Assembly (NCBI RefSeq): GCF_025961315.1
Contig: NZ_JAOQNK010000001.1
Coordinates: 3,534,001-3,598,000 of the forward strand
Direction of reading: 5' to 3'
DNA from: Sphingobacterium kitahiroshimense
GTDB lineage: Bacteria > Bacteroidota > Bacteroidia > Sphingobacteriales > Sphingobacteriaceae
DNA: 64,000 nt
In this document: positions 61,872 to 64,000 of the stretch, in pieces
Position numbering within the stretch: position 1 is the stretch's first letter
How the letters are laid out: every line of letters starts with the position of its first letter
Translations under genes and position numbers: made by a program
Notes under the pieces: generated by a model
What the model was told of the DNA's origin: nothing
The model's input: the letters and a program-made list of their open reading frames with translations, nothing else
Database searches by the model: none

Positions 61872-63731
61872 TTATGACATATGTACCATTAAAACACTGA
61901 TATCGGATGGTGATACACCTGATATTCTGGATGCCTGGCCCAATGTTCTTGGTTTTACCTGAGCTAGTTTTTGTCTTGCTTCTATCGACAACGAAACTAA
62001 GGAAGAATAATCAAAATCTGGATTGATTTCTCTATCTTCCATTTTTTTCATTCTGTTTACGATTTCCATTTCTTTCTCGAAGTAGCTTTCATATTTGACT
62101 TTGATTTCCGCCTGCTCTATTGTCTCTTTGTCAAACTGGTTTAAATAGGATCCAAAATCTGAATCACCTTTCGCGAGGTCATAGATATTGATTTGTGGTC
62201 TTCCTAGTAAATTAACCAATTTTGTTTTTTGTGAAATCAAGCTTGATCCAACTTCGTCTAAGATAGGATTCATCTTATCTACTGTTGTTGAATTTTGTTT
62301 AAGATACTGAATAATATGATCTGAATTTTTAATTTTCTCATTTACTTTATTCAGTCGCTCATCTCCTACTAATCCTAATTTATGGGCAATCGGTGTTAAT
62401 CTGATATCTGCATTATCTTGTCTTAGCAGTAAGCGGTGTTCTGCTCTGGAAGTAAACATGCGGTATGGCTCATCAGTTCCTTTTGTTACTAAGTCATCAA
62501 TTAGTACGCCTATATAAGATTCAGATCTTTTTAAGATTAGTTCTTTATCATCATTAATGCGTTGATGTGCGTTGATACCTGCAATGAATCCTTGCGCTGC
62601 TGCTTCTTCATAACCTGTAGTACCATTAATCTGTCCTGCAAAAAAGAGATGCTTTACAATGAGTGTTTCCAAAGTTAGATCAAGTTGCATAGGTGGAAAG
62701 AAATCATATTCTATAGCATAACCTGGTCTGTACATTCTTGCATTTTCAAAACCTGGGATCAATTGTAAAGCTTTTTGTTGCACGTCTTCCGGTAAAGAAG
62801 TGGAGAAGCCATTAACATAAATTTCATTAGTAGTCCATCCTTCTGGTTCTACAAAAATCTGATGTCTTTCACGTTCTGCAAAGCGATTGATTTTGTCTTC
62901 TATCGAAGGACAGTAACGTGGGCCGAGACCTTTAATTCTACCTGTGAACATAGGCGATCTTTCAAAACCTGTTTTTAACATTTCATGTACCTTATCATTG
63001 GTATATGTGATCCAGCAACAGCGTTGCTCTGTCGGTAATGGAGTATCTGTATAAGAGAACCGACCTCGATTATCATCGCCCCATTGCTCTTCCATCAAGG
63101 CATAATTTAAGCTTCTTCCATCGATTCGCGGAGGTGTTCCGGTTTTCATTCTACCGGACTCGAAGCCTAGTGATACAAGTTGTTCTGTTAAACCTGTTGC
63201 TGCCTTCTCTCCTGTTCTCCCGCCACCGAATTTCTTTTCACCAATGTGAATGACACCATTTAGAAAAGTTCCATTTGTTAGGACTACTGCATCTGCTTCT
63301 ATTTCTATTCCTAAAGAAGTGATGACACCGCAAGCTTTTCCATTTTTAACGATCACTTCTTTCACGGTATCTTGCCACATATCTAATGTTGGCAGAGCTT
63401 CCAGTTGTAATCTCCATTCTTCTGCGAATCGCATACGATCATTCTGCGTTCTGGGACTCCACATAGCAGGTCCTTTCGACAGATTAAGCATTCTAAATTG
63501 AATAGTTGATTTATCTGCGATGATACCCGTATATCCACCCATGGCATCAATCTCTCTTACGATTTGTCCTTTTGCTACTCCACCTATTGCTGGATTACAA
63601 CTCATCTGTGCGATTACTCCCATATTCATTGTAATGAGAAGTACAGATGAACCTAGGTTTGCAGCTGCCGCCGCGGCTTCACAACCGGCATGTCCTGCAC
63701 CAACTACGATAACGTTATATTTTTTAAACAT
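61872..63731 (-). CDS. mnmG: tRNA uridine-34 5-carboxymethylaminomethyl modification enzyme MnmG
   Basis: 619 residues. MnmG (GidA), with MnmE, modifies wobble U34 of certain tRNAs using FAD and a methylene donor. FAD motif VVGAGHAGCEAAAAAANLG at residues 9-27. SCNPAIGGVAKG, the GRTGEKAATGLTEQL region and AQINGTTGYEEAAAQG-type block are standard, as is the ISGVSPSDISVLMVHM end. mnmG is often an origin-proximal gene. Two parS-like sites lie in its upstream region. Confidence 0.97.
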   Translation of the reverse strand: MFKKYNVIVVGAGHAGCEAAAAAANLGSSVLLITMNMGVIAQMSCNPAIGGVAKGQIVREIDAMGGYTGIIADKSTIQFRMLNLSKGPAMWSPRTQNDRMRFAEEWRLQLEALPTLDMWQDTVKEVIVKNGKACGVITSLGIEIEADAVVLTNGTFLNGVIHIGEKKFGGGRTGEKAATGLTEQLVSLGFESGRMKTGTPPRIDGRSLNYALMEEQWGDDNRGRFSYTDTPLPTEQRCCWITYTNDKVHEMLKTGFERSPMFTGRIKGLGPRYCPSIEDKINRFAERERHQIFVEPEGWTTNEIYVNGFSTSLPEDVQQKALQLIPGFENARMYRPGYAIEYDFFPPMQLDLTLETLIVKHLFFAGQINGTTGYEEAAAQGFIAGINAHQRINDDKELILKRSESYIGVLIDDLVTKGTDEPYRMFTSRAEHRLLLRQDNADIRLTPIAHKLGLVGDERLNKVNEKIKNSDHIIQYLKQNSTTVDKMNPILDEVGSSLISQKTKLVNLLGRPQINIYDLAKGDSDFGSYLNQFDKETIEQAEIKVKYESYFEKEMEIVNRMKKMEDREINPDFDYSSLVSLSIEARQKLAQVKPRTLGQASRISGVSPSDISVLMVHMS

Positions 63732-63746
63732 CTTATTTTATTTCAA

Positions 63747-63762
63747 AGTTCCACGTGAAACG
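63747..63762. other. parS-like ParB binding site 1
   Basis: AGTTCCACGTGAAACG: the 14-bp core GTTCCACGTGAAAC is one of the common natural parS forms (consensus TGTTTCACGTGAAACA). 15 bp upstream of the mnmG ATG. Confidence 0.75.
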
Positions 63763-63795
63763 CTGGAATTGATTGTTTAGTTTTTATTATTTATT

Positions 63796-63823
63796 ACAAT
63801 ACGTTTCACGTGAAACGTATTGT
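63796..63823. other. parS-like ParB binding site 2 (28-bp perfect palindrome)
   Basis: The core CGTTTCACGTGAAACG (63802-63817) differs from the 16-bp parS consensus only in the outermost base on each side. The palindrome extends 6 bp further each way. Centre-to-centre distance to site 1 is 55 bp. Confidence 0.85.
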
Positions 63824-63830
63824 GTTGTTT

Positions 63831-64000
63831 TTACATCAGTTCTGCTAGACTCAACCATCTTTCAGATTTTACGTCTATACTATTTTGTATATCTTCTATT
63901 TCTTTTGCTATACTTGATAGTTGTACGTGGTCCCCCGTAGAATGAAGTGTATTGTTTTTTTCTACCAAGAGTTCTTCCAACTGCTGTATTTCTTTTTCCA
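63831..64000 (-). CDS. C-terminal end of an ABC-F ATPase (partial)
   Basis: 55 readable residues up to TAA at 63831-63833, cut by the window edge. The sequence (EKEIQQLEELLVEKNN, then a second helix and KSERWLSLAELM) is the C-terminal coiled-coil hairpin of Uup-type ABC-F proteins, which act on ribosomes or DNA. Naming rests on this short tail. Confidence 0.6.
   Translation of the reverse strand, partial: EKEIQQLEELLVEKNNTLHSTGDHVQLSSIAKEIEDIQNSIDVKSERWLSLAELM

Noticed and set aside
1..64000. tRNA or rRNA genes and known riboswitches
   Set aside because: No cloverleaf with a conserved T-loop, no rRNA core sequence, and no recognisable TPP, glycine or cobalamin riboswitch core was found, including upstream of gcvP, gcvT and thiL.

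Overview
This window looks like a stretch of chromosome from a Bacteroidota species of the Sphingobacteriaceae type (Sphingobacterium/Pedobacter-like). The DNA is AT-rich. Promoters carry the Bacteroidota -7 element TAnnTTTG instead of a sigma70 -10 box. Families typical of the phylum are present: GldH, DUF4295 beside L28/L33, an Oar-like TonB-dependent receptor, RicT, BshC and MqnD. No tRNA, rRNA, CRISPR array, insertion sequence or prophage gene was seen. Most of the content is core genome.

Layout. 0-15 kb: a Nudix hydrolase, a conserved unknown, a lipoprotein amidase, gcvP, a large outer-membrane receptor, then bshC, rimO, ftsY, DUF4295, rpmG and rpmB, all read leftwards. 15-25 kb: small membrane proteins, recO, a cold-shock protein, SIMPL, DUF4112, a pseudouridine synthase, gcvT, rhodanese, GNAT, and a degenerate thiamine-pyrophosphokinase-like protein. 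24-31 kb: an M20 amidohydrolase, a SPOR protein, secA, mqnD and surE. 31-38 kb is the most accessory part: an AEC permease, a kduI-DUF4861-kduD uronate cassette, and a three-gene secreted operon made of two tandem paralogues of unknown function and a formylglycine-generating-enzyme-like protein that keeps the two active-site cysteines. 38-49 kb: nadD, gmk, yicC, a CAP protein, two DedA paralogues, dnaN, holB, ricT, gldH, lpxK and two small secreted Spy-like proteins. 49-56 kb: dnaA, dxs, scpA, thiL, nadA. 56-58 kb is a 2-kb gene-free, very AT-rich region. 58-64 kb: nadB, a gamma-carbonic-anhydrase-like protein, an Ig-like lipoprotein, mnmG and the end of an ABC-F gene.

The main inference is that the window spans the chromosomal replication origin. 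The 56-58 kb region carries clusters of DnaA-box-like 9-mers at both ends, a 27-bp near-perfect direct repeat containing the box, and family repeats. nadA and nadB diverge from it, most large genes to its left are read away from it, dnaA (with its own upstream DnaA box), dnaN and mnmG lie nearby, and two parS-like ParB sites sit just upstream of mnmG at 63.75-63.82 kb.

Several genes share pathways: nadA, nadB and nadD (NAD synthesis); gcvP and gcvT (glycine cleavage, gcvH not here); dnaA, dnaN, holB, scpA, recO and parS (replication, repair and segregation); secA and ftsY (protein export); kduI and kduD (unsaturated uronate breakdown). The best candidate for an undescribed system is the paralogue pair plus FGE-like operon at 35.3-37.6 kb.
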